Source: Antedon mediterranea
Taxonomy: Eukaryota > Echinodermata > Crinoidea > Comatulida > Antedonidae
Direction: 5' to 3'
Assembly: GCF_964355755.1 (NCBI RefSeq)
Contig: NC_092675.1
Span: forward strand, 17,061,312-17,125,311
Length of the DNA stretch: 64,000 bases
Made by a program: the position numbers and the translations under genes. This document shows positions 1 through 14,200 of the stretch, in pieces. The notes under the pieces are model-generated. The model saw only the letters and a list, made by a program, of their open reading frames with translations, ran no database searches and was not told the origin of the DNA. Every line of letters starts with the position of its first letter. Position 1 is the stretch's first letter.

Positions 1-1163
1 TGCCAGGTTTAGGATTTTGAAATAGGAGGCCTAGGACCTAAAAATGATAATGAAGTGCACCTCATCAATATCCTATCGGTTGCATTGCTGGTTCTTCCCT
101 AACCTTTTTTAATCCAAAAGATCTAAATGGTGGTCATTATTTGAAGGTAAAAATGCTTATATTTTTGTCTAGTCAGGGTGTAAATAGATACAAATTTCCT
201 GTAAAATATCTAATGACTAAACACATTTTTTCAATTGATTCTTTTAAAGTATGTTTAAAAAACTTACTTTGTTTTTTTATAGCTATTTTTCATTCATCAT
301 TGTTCATGAGAAACAATGCTATTCTATAGCTAGTTTCTATCCAGCCCAATGTAAACCTTTGCTATTATTTTAGCTTTCACACCAGTCCCACCAAATTTCC
401 CTAATTATAATATAATAAGGGAAACTTACTGCATTCTCACTCCTGAGGACGATCAAAGTACATGTCTAGTACATGCAATCGAAATCGGACATAAGTCGCA
501 TGTGTAGATTTGTAGAGATAGCCAAAAACAAGGCTGAACAATTACATTTTTTTTAATGCAATGTTTACAGAAAATGATAGCTGAAATAGTATTTATTTAC
601 ATTACCTTGGTGTTTTTCTATTTTGAGACAAATAAATGAATTTTAACATTTTGTGTGGTATGTTGGTTAAAAAGATGTAAAGGTGTAAATAATGTATGAC
701 TTTCATATATTTATGCTTAAATTGAAAGTGTTCTATTGGGTTGTTTTTAATGTAAATTTTGCATAATAATAGAACAATAGTTAATTATAATGAAGGTGCA
801 AAGTTTCATTAAAATATAACAATTAGAATACCATTTTGTTAATGTGTAAACTCAAACATTTTTTTCAGTTTATTTTTTTGTATTTGTCCGACATTTCCTG
901 TTACTTAACTTTAAAAGCTTTTTCTCAAAACACTGATTGTAACAGCCAAAACTTTAGATTCCCTTGCATGTTCCACATATATTGATCGAAAAACTCAACA
1001 ATTCTTTTCAGAAATATATGCAAACTTTATATCAATATAAAAACTTACTTAATAGTTATAATAATATAATAATTAAAAAAATAATTATTTATTAGCTTAC
1101 AATACAACAAGAAAGAATAGTTATAATCAATTATAAAATGGAATAAATTTTCTGTATTCTCAG
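1..1163 (+). other. Intron upstream of the first visible RhoGAP exon
   Basis: AT-rich sequence with no exon I can support. A polypyrimidine/CAG acceptor at 1161-1163 ends it. Because exon 1164-1245 begins in mid-codon, this is inferred to be intron, with the gene's promoter outside the window. Confidence 0.6.
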
Positions 1164-4100
1164 GTTTATTCAATGATCTCAATGTACCAGACAAAAGCAA
1201 ATATTTTAACGCAGTTGACGAATTGGCATCTTCATTTAGTACCAGGTATGGTAGTATGATCATTTTGTTTAAGGTCAACAAATACTTAAGTTAAGTGTAA
1301 AAGCAAGGTTTATAGTCCTTTTTCAAGAACACTTGTTCTGTCTACCACCAGGTAGGAGCGAGTCGGCCTCGAACCCATACCAATATTTTTGGCTCTTTGG
1401 GTACGGTAAACGCCGCCCCCTTTCCCTTTGAGTAGTGAGTGAATTCCAAATTTCTAGTACAAAAGATTAGAAACTGTTATTAGAGCTTGAGTCCTGTAGA
1501 CTTCTACTGATGTGTATACAAACCAAATGCTTCACAGCCTTAATTGTGACATAGATAGTGGTCTATAATTGACTACAATCCATTACTGTACAGTGCTCTA
1601 ATTATTTTCCTTGCTAAAATTTAATTTAGCTTTCTCGGAGAAGGCCATATTTGGTGTGATAAGCTTAAAATGTGACTTCTTAATGGACAGAAAATTGATG
1701 AGGTGATAATGAATGATGTGTCTCTTTAAATCGTAGGCTATGATGTCAACAACAAAAAAACAGTCACTAATTTTTGTCATTTCTGAAATTATACGTTTTC
1801 CTATGTTGAGAAAAGCTAGCATAGAAAGTATTTTTTAAATTAATAGGTCATTTCATATTTTAGTAACACCACCACTACAGTACCACTTTTATTAACATGT
1901 TAAAAAAAATATTAATAATTTAAATTATGTGTGCATGAACATTATTTATAAATCGTGTAATATAATTGTTATGATACAAATACTGTATTAACAATTACCA
2001 CATTAATATTTACAGTGTATCTGAATATCTAATGGGTGATGTAGAACAACAATATAGTGCCAGCCCCATTCTTAATGCAAAGGTAAGGCTTTCTTCATTC
2101 AATTTTGTCCTTTTTTTTCTCATTATATTGTACACTCACAGAGCTATTTTATATTGGGATATAGTAGGTATACTATTTTGCTTTAAAATGTACAGTGAGT
2201 TGACTTATTTTTAATATATTAAATTGAGAGAAAAAATGTGATATTTGGGCACATGACACTTTTTTTTAGCTTGATAATGTATACAAAGCTTAACACTCTG
2301 TAGTGTTATATATTTGTGATGATATGCTTTATAATCTGAACCAATTAAAGCTTTTCCATACAGTATATGAGTTTCAGTTATGAACAAATTTTGCAAATGT
2401 GATCTGAGTGATGTACATAATTTCCAGGATTAGCTAATGGCATTATAGTGACTATTGCCAAGATTTATATAACTTAAAATAGCAATACCAATTTGTGCTT
2501 CATAGAATTTACAGTTTCCAAGAACCTGGTGAACCATTGCCAAGAAATAAAAGCAATTATTTAAATTCAACTCAAGAAATCTTTGACTTCAATTTAAAAA
2601 CGATTAATGCACATTATGTAATAATAATAATTACTATTTACAAATGTGGTTTTCGTGGAATTTTACTATAACACACACATGATAATTACTGTAGCTCTTC
2701 AAATGGGTAAATATTTACATTATTTATAGATAATTACAACTATTACTGGTATCTGATGCGAAAGTACACATTTCTGGAGGATCTATGAACAAGAATTTCT
2801 ATATTATATTTCATAAAATGCCAAATTGTATCCTGGCAATTTGATTGGTCAATGTGTCACATTTCTTAAGTTATAATTAATGGTTATACTAAACGAACAT
2901 TCAGCCTTTTTTTGTGTGTTGTATAATTTTAAGAATTTTCTACCATGTTTAGGTTGTGGATTGTGCAAAAATCAACCTATAGTATCTATAACTGTTTTAC
3001 TGTATGCTTTGCATCCAAAATATTTTTTATCTTTTATCTTTTTTCTGAATAATAGTCTAAAAGTCCAATAAAAATGGTTAAAATACTATACGGTTCATAA
3101 TTTGTGTGATGGGTGGAGATATCCATATGAATTGTAATCAGTTATTGTATTTCAACCCCTTAAATTGTAATTAGCAAAGAGTTACAGTATATGTACTTTG
3201 TAAACAGTCATTAATAGCAGCTGTTATGATGTTCCGCGCACTACCACCATTTATCATTTTATTTCATGCATTATCTTCGTATTTGCTAATAATATTATTC
3301 ATTCCGACATGTGTTTGTTTTTATTTAATACCTAAAATATAATACAAAAATGCAGAGAAAAAAATCATTAAATCATTTCTAATAATATATCGGAAAAACC
3401 CTTTCAATACTAAAGTGGGGTTGTGGCATATGTTTAATATTAATAATTAATATTATACTGATTTTCATCAAATTTAGAAATCATTTTAATCTAGTCTGGA
3501 TAAACTTTGTAAACTTAGTTATTTCAGACATTTGCTTTTTTTTTTCTTTTCAAGATAGTTAATACTTTGATTGTTATTCCAATCATTTTTTTCATTATAC
3601 TATTATTAGTGTATTCTTTACTTATAACAAGTGTATTTGGAACAACTCCGATAGTCGCTCATCTGCAATATGCTTTTGTACAAACATATAGACTCTTTAT
3701 ATGAAATTACTCCATATTGCATTACCGACTGAATAATTATTTTCGTACAATAGTACATTTACACGTTGTGTTTATCAGTTGTACTCTCCATACGGGATTC
3801 TCGTCTTTAGTATGCACTTAACTACTCACAGACAGTCACATGTTTCAGTTTAGAACCAATAACAAAGTCGATCTAGCCGGTGCTTGCTAAAAATGGATTT
3901 TAAACAATTATTTATTGTTTATAAATTCACAGGCATACAGAAACTCTACACACCACAGACACAGACAAAATTCTAAACTTGGTCATGTTTTGTCCTACTC
4001 TGACATAATTTGTACTTTAAAGTACATTTGAGAATACTTGCGAAAAAATTCGCAAGTAGTTCTCGGGTGGGACTCGAACCCTGTGTATAAATGGTGTGAT

Positions 4101-5214
4101 CTTCCAATTCCAGCTTTCAGAACATGAACAAAAAATAGATTACATGAAATACTGTAGTAGTTATTGCACAAAAATGTATTATTAAAATGAGTATACAAGT
4201 CAATATTTGTATTTACAATTGAATTAAGATTTTCACATTGATTATTCATTTTATTGGACTATATAAAGTTTTCATTTTTGAATAACAATTTTTAATTGTC
4301 AGTCTAATCATTATTGTTGTTTGTTTTATGCTTAAATACTGTAGCAATATCCTCATGGATATATTTTGGGGTCAAAACTATTATTGTATGCATTACATCG
4401 TACTTGCTGACAATAATCAGCATTAATCAGCAATTATAAATTATAACTATTGCTGGTATTTATGCTTATTAATATTCTGTACTTTATTTTACACTGTTAA
4501 CAAGTTTCAAACGGATATTTTTTATTGATATAGATCTTCTGATGTTTGCTTATTGTAAAAAATTATTATTATTATATTAACATACATATGATAGTTGACT
4601 CTTAGGACTATATCCTCCTTTGCTGCATCCTGAGCAGTGTCTACCATATCTATTCTGAAAAAAAAAAAAAAAAACAATCCCTATTAGTAAACTGTTCATT
4701 TTCACATAGGACCAACATTTTAACCTCCCATCTGAAGGATTAATCATTGTCCCCCTGAAAAAATTGTTTAAAAAAATGTTTTTGTTGAATATGCCATTTT
4801 AATGTCACAGTTATTCACTTACATCTGACAAAACAATTATTTATGTGAAAAAAACTGTAATTTAGAGCAAAAAGTAGTCAAATTGATGGGAAGTTAATGG
4901 GGTTTTCGTTGAATTCAACTGTTTATTCGTCTTTTTATAAGTGAAAACATTTTTTTTTTCTAGGAAGTGATTAACTTTTATTAAAATAGCAAAATGTTCT
5001 ATTCAAATTCTGATTTTCTTAATTTTAATTTTTTATGTTTTTGGGAGACAATACATATTTAAAAGTATTAAGTTGTGACTTTTGTTAAAATGCTTGACTA
5101 ACATTATTTTTCTGTTCATTTTGTAGTCATATGATACTATAATATCAGGATTGAATAATAACACTGAATCAGGTCTAGGGCCACATAGTCACCTTGATGT
5201 CACAGAAGGCCGTG
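1164..5214 (+). CDS. RhoGAP gene: three exons N-terminal to the F-BAR
   Basis: Exons 1164-1245, 2016-2082 and 5127-5214 encode about 79 residues that precede the F-BAR. The first enters with one base owed from an unseen upstream exon and ends AG|gtatgg. The second completes that codon (T) and runs to AAG|gtaagg. The third ends G|gtaagc and feeds the next exon at phase 1. The phases fit throughout, which is the main support, because the peptide itself (FNDLNVPDKSKYF then SVSEYLMGDVEQQYS) is less conserved than the catalytic part. Earlier exons may exist before position 1164, but I could not identify one. Confidence 0.8.
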
Positions 5215-8200
5215 GTAAGCTTCCTATTATAGTTTGACAAAGAAAAACAATAAGAAAAAATTCGGTTTTAAGAAATAAGAATGCATATTGTATATTATTA
5301 ATACTGTATATGCCTTCTAAAGTACATATAATAAAATATGTTTTTGTTTGAAAATAGAGGATAACTCTCAGGATGGAAAATGAAATAAGTTGGTAGGAGG
5401 CTTGAAAGGAATGCCATGTCCCAGTTTACCACACCAGGTGGTGAAAGGGGACCTCTTCTACTTCCAGTGTAATTAATATTGCGACTAAAATTTCCTAGGT
5501 TTGGTTTCCTTTACTCGACAAGTTCTGTTCCATATGACAGATTTTGAAAGTTGTAGAGTTTAAGGTGATATACCCTTTTTTTAATGGGGAATTAACATAT
5601 GCATTTAAATCACCCACAGGTAGAAAAAAATAGGTAACTGAAAAATGACAACCGTGAGGTGATATTGATTCATGTTGTCTACAATTGAATCTTGTTTATC
5701 TATTTTACGTACAAAAAAAAACACATTAGAAACATTAAAATTGCATAACTCTTCCAATTACACTCTTGGGCAGGCCTAATATGCTCGGTTTTCTGGAAAG
5801 TCTTGTATTCAGAATGTGTGTGGACATTTTGGACCTCAAGAAAAGTCTGGTTTTTAGAGAGTTTCCAGTTTTCCAGAGTCCGGTATTGAAAGAGTTGAAT
5901 GTATAATATATCCATATATACATTTTTCAGACATAGAAAGCCGCTTCCTATTCAAGTCTTAACAAGCATATTTAGTTTTAAATATAATGGTTTTGGATTT
6001 CTAAGAGCCTTTTTCATGTAGCATACATTATATGACTCTTCATATTGTAAATGAATTACTGCAGTGATACTATTATGAAATTAATATTCATAAACAATTC
6101 TCTGAGGTCATGTAATCGCTATCTCATATGGTTATAATTAATAATGAAAGACATTTTTGGCAAAACAAAATTAGCTTATCACCTATTTAGTTATAATCTG
6201 ATTGGTTACATCAGGGAGCTAATAACAACTCCCTGGTTACATTATCAATTGTACAAACCGACATAAAATCAAGTCCGACTTCACTTAGCCGAACTACAAA
6301 CTTTGACTCCTTTTATCAATTGATTTTCATGTTAAATTAGATTTTGGGTTGTCGATCGAACTATGACTAATGTTAATTTAGTTGATATCTTATGATTAAA
6401 AACAGACTGTTCATTAATTAATGTTTTAAAGCCTATTTTTATGTTTTTTCCATAGCATTTGCAGTTAGTTCTGTTTGCAAAGAGGAGTTGGAAAAAACAT
6501 TATTTGAGGTAGACCAAGGAGTAGAAATAGCTCTAGACAGGGCTAAGGTCTGGTCAAAATATGCTAAAGACATCATCAACTTTGTTGAGAAGAGAATGCA
6601 TTATCGTAAGTCTACATCTTTATATTATCACCATATGTATTATCACCAGTCAAGTTTGGTCCTATATACACAAACATGTATTTTGCAAACAAATTATGTC
6701 TACATACCATTTTTGTCTTCCTGAATCAGGGGAGGAATACAATTTAAAGGACAACGTCTATAAAGCTGTAGGCAGGGGTTCGAAGAGTTTGAACTTTGAA
6801 CTTTATATACTAAAAACAGGCAGTGGATGTAATGATAAATAAGCTTGCTGTATAGCTCAGGACACATTTCTGCCCATCCTACTTAGCCGGCAGGCAAATT
6901 ACAATCTTTTTTAAAATGAATTTATTTTTCCCCACCATTTCCAGTGTATTTTCAATTGATATTTAACCTTTTTCTGCCAAGACAATCACAGATAAATAAA
7001 CACACTCCTTCTAAACCTCTTCCCTTCCCTGTATCAATCCTGACACAGGCTTGTGTTGTATTCTAGCATCTTATCATTTTACTGATACAATACATGAGTA
7101 TTCATCATTGTATGTGACTCAGCACCAAGGTCATTGTTGAGGGGTTTCTTGTAGATTTCTCGAGTACATTTGCAAGAAACAGGCAATTAAAAAGACAGAA
7201 CCAATATGCAATACCTATATTATAATAGTACTGAAGCTGACATCCATATTTTGTTGTTTCTATCTGTGCCAACACTTTCAATATTTCTGTAAAAAACCTT
7301 CTAATTCTCCCTAACCTTTAGTCTACAGTATGTTAGAATGGTGATTTCATAGTGTTTTTTAGACTTCTTCCTTCAACTTAGCAATTCCCATCTTTACATG
7401 TTACACAGTAGGTCTCAAAGACACTTGTGTATTATTTCAATTTATTTTTCAGAAATGGAATATACAAAGAATTTAGCGAAATTAGCAATGACAACAAAAC
7501 CGATACTAAAGCAAGGAAGATTTTTAGCTTTTCAGACAGCTTTCATTTGCAGCCTTGATCAGGTACGTGTGCATAAAATGTAAACTGTGCAGGTGTATGG
7601 AAGACTGTCTTAACCACTTGACTTTAGCCACTCCTACCTATTTCTAATAACAACCCAGAATATGTCACAAGTAGACGTCAACCCCAATGGGACCAATGTC
7701 GTGGTTCATTTTTATAAATATTAACTGGATAGAGGGACAAATCAATTCAATTCAACTTTATTTAACCATGGAGGCTCAGATCAATACATATACAGTATAA
7801 GCAAGTTGCAGAAATCGCCATCCCAGCATCTAAACATGCGGATATAGCTAGCTTTGTGTGACACAGTACTTGTCAACAAACCACCGCCTCCATATTTAAT
7901 TAACACATGCACCCTCTATAAAAGAAGACTATGTCGGAGCAGTGGTTAGAAATAAATCAACTACTATAAATACCAATCACATTTCAATATGTGGTAATAA
8001 CTTTGCTTCACCTTTGACCTTCTTTTCAGGATGTTGAATATGCCACTAACTGTGAAGCAACTTGTAATCAGATTTCTGGACATAAATTTGTTGAGGTTTG
8101 TAATAATCCATTCTGGATGAAAATGTTATTTAAATGTCCATCAAATAATCAGAGGATTTTCAGGAGACATTTTTTTCATTAGCATGGAGAGTTGATTTGA

Positions 8201-11200
8201 TAGTGATTAGCACTCATGGAAATACTCAGGGTGCTGCCATGTGTATAATGTTGTAGATTGAATTTTGTACCTGAATAAAATAAAATGTAAAAACAAAATT
8301 ATATCTATAAGCAAAAACAATGCTGTTATGTAGTCCTGGCTTAATTGTTGACTTGTGATCAAATTAGAAATAACATTATTGGATAATTACTTTAACAACA
8401 GGAATATGCCATAGGATTATAATATGTTTTATTTCTTAGAAAATCTAAATGTCTCTAATATTTAACCTTTTTGAATGTCTGTTTATATAATGATTTACTG
8501 ATTGTTGCATGTAGATTATTTAACATTTTCTAGTCTGATTCCATTATAAAATGTTTTGTGTTCACATGTCAGTAATGCTTTTTTTTCGTATAGCAACTGG
8601 AACAAAGAAAATTAGAACATGATAAAAGAAGAAAAGAAGTTAGAATAAGATGGCACAAGATGAAGAAAGAAATGGTATAAAGTGTTTATCAGAATATTAT
8701 AAAATAAATATTTAAATCACAGAGGTGCAACATATTTAACACTGACAGTGTTTTTGCATCAGCCAAAGATGATACTCTATTTTATCTCATGTTGTATCAC
8801 CCTCTAGTGTTTGGCAGGTAGTGTAGGAACCATTATTGTTTCCATGGAAATGAAAACAAAAATGAGACAGAAACAGAGGGGAATGCATTGAACATGTTAA
8901 TTTTACATTGACTGCCCATCTGAATATTGTTGTAATTCATCTTTATATTGTTTCATAAATGGGATTTCAACTTTCTACCATTTTCATGTTTATACTGTAT
9001 TAAATGCTGTTTTCAAACTGTGGGTATTAGACTTTATGACTCCTATTTGCTATTCTGTGATGTTTGTAATCTTGACGCCGTTTATAACCATACATAAAAT
9101 GGCAGCAATATCGGCATGGGTTTGGGGACGACTTGCTTCTGGTGGCGCAACAAGTTTTCTTGGATTAAAGGACTGTAAACTGTAGGTTCAGTGTACACAG
9201 TTTACCTGTGTGCACTTTAAAGAAGCCAATTCTTCATTGGTTGCTCCGGTGAACTTGTCACAAAATAGTCTCCTATTTAATTTGACAGTGTTTAATTTAT
9301 TCTTGGTTATCCTTGGCCACATGTGCCTAAAGACATCAAATAAAATAAACACTGCCTAATTTCTTCATTTATTTTTCATTCATAGAATGATTGCAAGTCA
9401 AATGTTGAGAAATCTAAACAACAATACCATACTCGTCACTTGGAATATGAGAAGGCGAGGGAAACAACTCAGCGAGTAGAATCAGACGCTTTGAACTTAA
9501 GCGGTGGGGTGACAAATTCAAAAGTGGAAAAGAGAAGAAAATTAGAAGATGAAGCGCAACTCAGAATGAAGGAAGCAGAAACTACACATAAAGGCTGTAT
9601 TGCAGAGGCTAATCGTAAACAACAGGACATGTCTAATTTAAAGGTATAAAATACAGAAATATACACAAACCTACTTGAGACAGGTTTTTTATTGGAAAAA
9701 ATGAAAAATATATTATAATAAAATAAATAGATTATATAGATTTGGATAATACATTTCACAATTTTTTTAGTTTTTGACAATATTTTTGTATTTATTTTTA
9801 TAGAAAGAATTAATTATTGATCTTCGAGAATCTTTGGACCACTGTGATCAAACAATGAAAGCTGTAAGTTTACATAAGGCCAAATAAAAAAACATACTTG
9901 TTAAGCGTCACCGCCCGCTCCTGATTATCCAGCCGCCTCTCTTTTTATTTTTATTTTTTTTTTACCCATATACAACAGAAAGTTTAGCGGCCCGGCCCAG
10001 CTCCAGAGCAGGGCTCAAAATTCACGCTAGCAAACTAGCATTTTGCTAGTAGATTCTTTATAATTGCTAGTTGAAAATTTCAAAACTAGCAAATGTTTGC
10101 TAGGCTGGTGTAATTTTTGAAAAATACGTACTTCTTAGCTTAGCCACGCTAGCTAGCCACCGATCGCTCTATGTCGACAACGGCAATTTGGTGAAAACAA
10201 TTGTTTCATTTACACGCCGCCGATTTACGTCAAGGAAACGCGAATAGCACCGCGAATCATGTGTGGTAAACAGCAAGCTTTTTCCCCAACACATTAAATC
10301 ACGTGCATTTACAGTAGTACGTCGCTGAGGATTACATCATCAGTCACGTGATAGAATACACGATTATCAATTTAGGGATTACTGAAATAAATATTTTGCC
10401 TACACAGTGGTCGAAACGCGTTTTTTATAGGTTCGTAAATAGGAAACACCCCATACATAATAGACTCTACCAATTTTGTTTACGATGATCTCGCGCTCGA
10501 GATCGGCACACCACAAGGGTCCTGTTGGGCGATGGGCCCGGCGATGCGTTTTCTTATGCCTGGTTTACCTGTGGAATAATTACACACACTTTTCGCATCA
10601 CAACTTTAAATACTGATTTACACAGCAATTGGCAACGGATTCATCAAAGAAGAATGAATACGTTGAATAAAAATTCACTTAAGAAATGCCGTAAGCTGTT
10701 TTCAAAATCAGCCCACTATAATTTAGTATTATTGAGACCAACATCATGCTTCTCGCGATAGGGAATTTCCTGGATAGATGAGTCGAGCGAGAGACGGCGG
10801 ACCATGGCCGCCGATGAGTGAGGCGGGGGTGGCAGCTTGGACGGATTAGCCTAGGGCCTACAATTTCGCTCGGTGGCAATTAAATTTAATGTTTTAATTA
10901 CGTCTGGATATAAACAATACAAAACTCAATTTTGTCATCGGCAATAATATTTCATACATAGTCAATTTTGTTCTGTTTCGCATTTTAAAAGTTTGACGTT
11001 TCGTCCTAAAAAAAAGTGGGCCAAAACGTCCATCGCGCAAAATTATACCTCCATAAAAAGTATAAAAAAAAAACCGTCCCCCCGCCCCTGAAAATTTATG
11101 AGGGTGTGACGCTTAACAAGTATTTTTTTTTATTTGGCCTAATGTTTTTTCACATATTTTTATTTTTATGCTAAGATGTATCTTTAGCATTGGTATAATG

Positions 11201-14200
11201 TAAAGCCCAACATTTTCGGGTGCCCTTTATTTTTTGCGATTGAACAACGATTGTAGCAAACGGCAAAAATACCATCGGCATGCTCTCCACCACCACAGAG
11301 ATCCATTTGGCTGGCCGCCGGTGTTGCGTCCGTTCGTTGTTTTGTAGAAACAACAATAATTTGGTAGAGTACATTAATTATGAGGGTTTTCAATATCTAA
11401 GAGCCTATTAAACATGTGCATCACCCACTGTGTAGCAAAAACATTTATTTATTAACATCCCTAAATTTACAATTGCATATTTTGTAATTTTACTCGATGC
11501 TGTTCAACATTCATCGTGGAGGCAAAATACATTCTCCAATTTGGTTCAACACATTACACAAGAAACTCAAATCACAAAAATAAAGAAGGTCGCGAAATAG
11601 TTAAATATGTAAAATCGCGAACATTTAGGGCTGCCAAGTGAAATATATCAAATGACTTTGCCTATTGTATCATGGCAAATTTACAGTGTAACAATTGACA
11701 ATTTTTTTTTACCATATCTTTAACTGAAAAAATAATTCACATTATACATTAGTGATGTGACAGTGTATTATAGGACTTTCCTAAAGATACTAAACAAATT
11801 AAAATACAGTACTGTATTGAGAATCATGTACTGTATATTGGATTTTTATATACTAACAATCTTTTTGTTTTCATAGGTAACCGCAAATTACTTCCAACTC
11901 CAGTATACCCTCTCTGCTCCTTCACCTGTCCAGGTAAATTTGAATGCGTTTAATACATTTATATATTTTCAGATTTTCATAATGTAACATAATAGTTATT
12001 CACTTTTTGTAATTTAAAGCAAAAAATAGTCAGACTTTCTGCCAGACATTGGTTTTTGGTTAAATTTAACCATTTATTTTGTCTTTTTAGAAGTGAAAGT
12101 ATGATTTCTTTTTGATTTTTTTTTCTACAGTAGTAAATAACTTTCATAAAGTTGCAAAATGATTTTATTAATCTTAATTTTTCATGTTTTTGGGGAACAC
12201 TACCTCTTTAAATCATGCAACTAGCGATTATCAAATTGTTTAATAAACAAAATGATACTAATACAGATTTCAATGACCAATCTAGAGTAATGTTAGACAT
12301 TTGAATAACTAATAAATCAATCTTGGATTAGAAACTGAAAAGTTGTATGTTATTGTTATTAAAACATTTAATTTATGTTTTAATCCTTAATACTACATGT
12401 GATTTATGTTTATAGTTTGATAGTTTATGCGAGTCCACAAAAACATATGAGCCAGGTTTTCAGTTTAGTGAGTATGTACGACAATATAAAGAGCCTTCCT
12501 CATCAACTAGTACACCAACGGAACACCGAGATCCTTTTGTATTTGAACCTTACACGAAAAGGTGTGTGAATTTACCATAATGCATTTAATGCTTTTAATT
12601 TTTTGCGACCATTGCAAATTCTCAATTATGTTTATTTTTAATAAGGAAATTGCTTATCAATGGATTTCGCTTAGGCCAGTTGTTTGCTTATGCCCACTAC
12701 TCTATTCTCTATGTTAGATGTTACTTAAAATACCAATATGAAAAATGTAATTAAAGAATTAAATTAAGTTAAATTAATTTTAAGATGACCTTTTTTATAT
12801 ACATTACATAATACTTTAATGAAATTTCTCTTTTTGGTTTTTAGTTATCCAAATAAGCAACGTAAACATAGCAGTCAATCAATAGAGGGCGATAGGCCTC
12901 CAGTATCAGGCTGGTATCTGGGTAAAGGTATGTACACTGCTATCCATAATTGTTCCACAACAAATTAGAAACAATCTACTTATTATAAGTAACTTAATAT
13001 TATTGTCTTTGAGTCACAACAATGATATGCACACATTTTTACACATAATATTGCGATTGTTTTGTAGACAAGCACCACATAGCATTAAATGAAGCCTGGG
13101 CACCATCAGTGGTAGTTGAAGATCCTAACAGCACTAGTGGCAGTTCCAATCACGAAAGTTCACCGTCTGCTAGTCCTAGAAACTCCAGGCCATTAAAAAA
13201 GGCAATAGGGCAAAGTGCATTGTCATCAGAGGATGAGCTGGATGATCCATCAGAGCCAGAAATCAGTATGTTGTCTTTTTAACTAAAGCTCTGTCTACAC
13301 TATCAAACTAGTTTGACAAATAAAGTGTGATGTGCCCAAATATGGTAGTGATATGATGTCATCGTGTCCATATGACATTTGTTTGTCACATAATGTTTGA
13401 TAGTGTAGACAGAGATTAATACTAACTTTAAAAAAATGCATACTCTACTGGTGTGTACAGCCCCTATTTTAGATTCCATGACCACACCCTAATTAAATTG
13501 AAGCAATTTGGCTTAGCTATTTACCTTGGTAAGTTATCGCTTGCTTGGTGCGTAGGAACTAATAATTACCCAGGTAAATAAGCTAACTCTGAACAAGCCC
13601 ATTGAAACACATACTGAGATTAACACAATCCTAACTACTTATTAATGGTAATGTTGTCAAATTTATGTAGCTCTTTTAAATTACAATCAACAGATGGTCC
13701 CAAAGCACTTAAAAATAAAGATTGGAGAAAAACAGATTAAAATTACAAAGAACAAAAAATTTATAAAGCTTAACAATCCTCTAATAGCAATTTAATAGAT
13801 TTAAAGAAAATAAATAATACTTAATTATTGCTATACTTTTATGTTAATTTAAGGGTCGCCAAATATGTTGCCAGCTTCATTCAAGAACATTACACTATCA
13901 AAAGCAGCATTAACGCATAACATACGCAAACTACTTGGTCCTTCAAAGTGTCGTGAGTGTGATGGCTATCTGTATTTTAATGGGGCAGAATGCGCTGATT
14001 GCGGGCTAGCATGCCATCGAAAGTGCCTTGAGATTTTAGCTATACAATGCGGCAAGAAACGGATACCAGGAAGAATGAACGTGTTTGGTGTTCCTTTGCA
14101 AGAACACTTGAAATTAACCAATAGAGATGTTCCGTTTATTCTTACTAAATGTATCTCGGCCATGGAAGAAAAATACATGGATATCAAGGTAGGGAAATGG

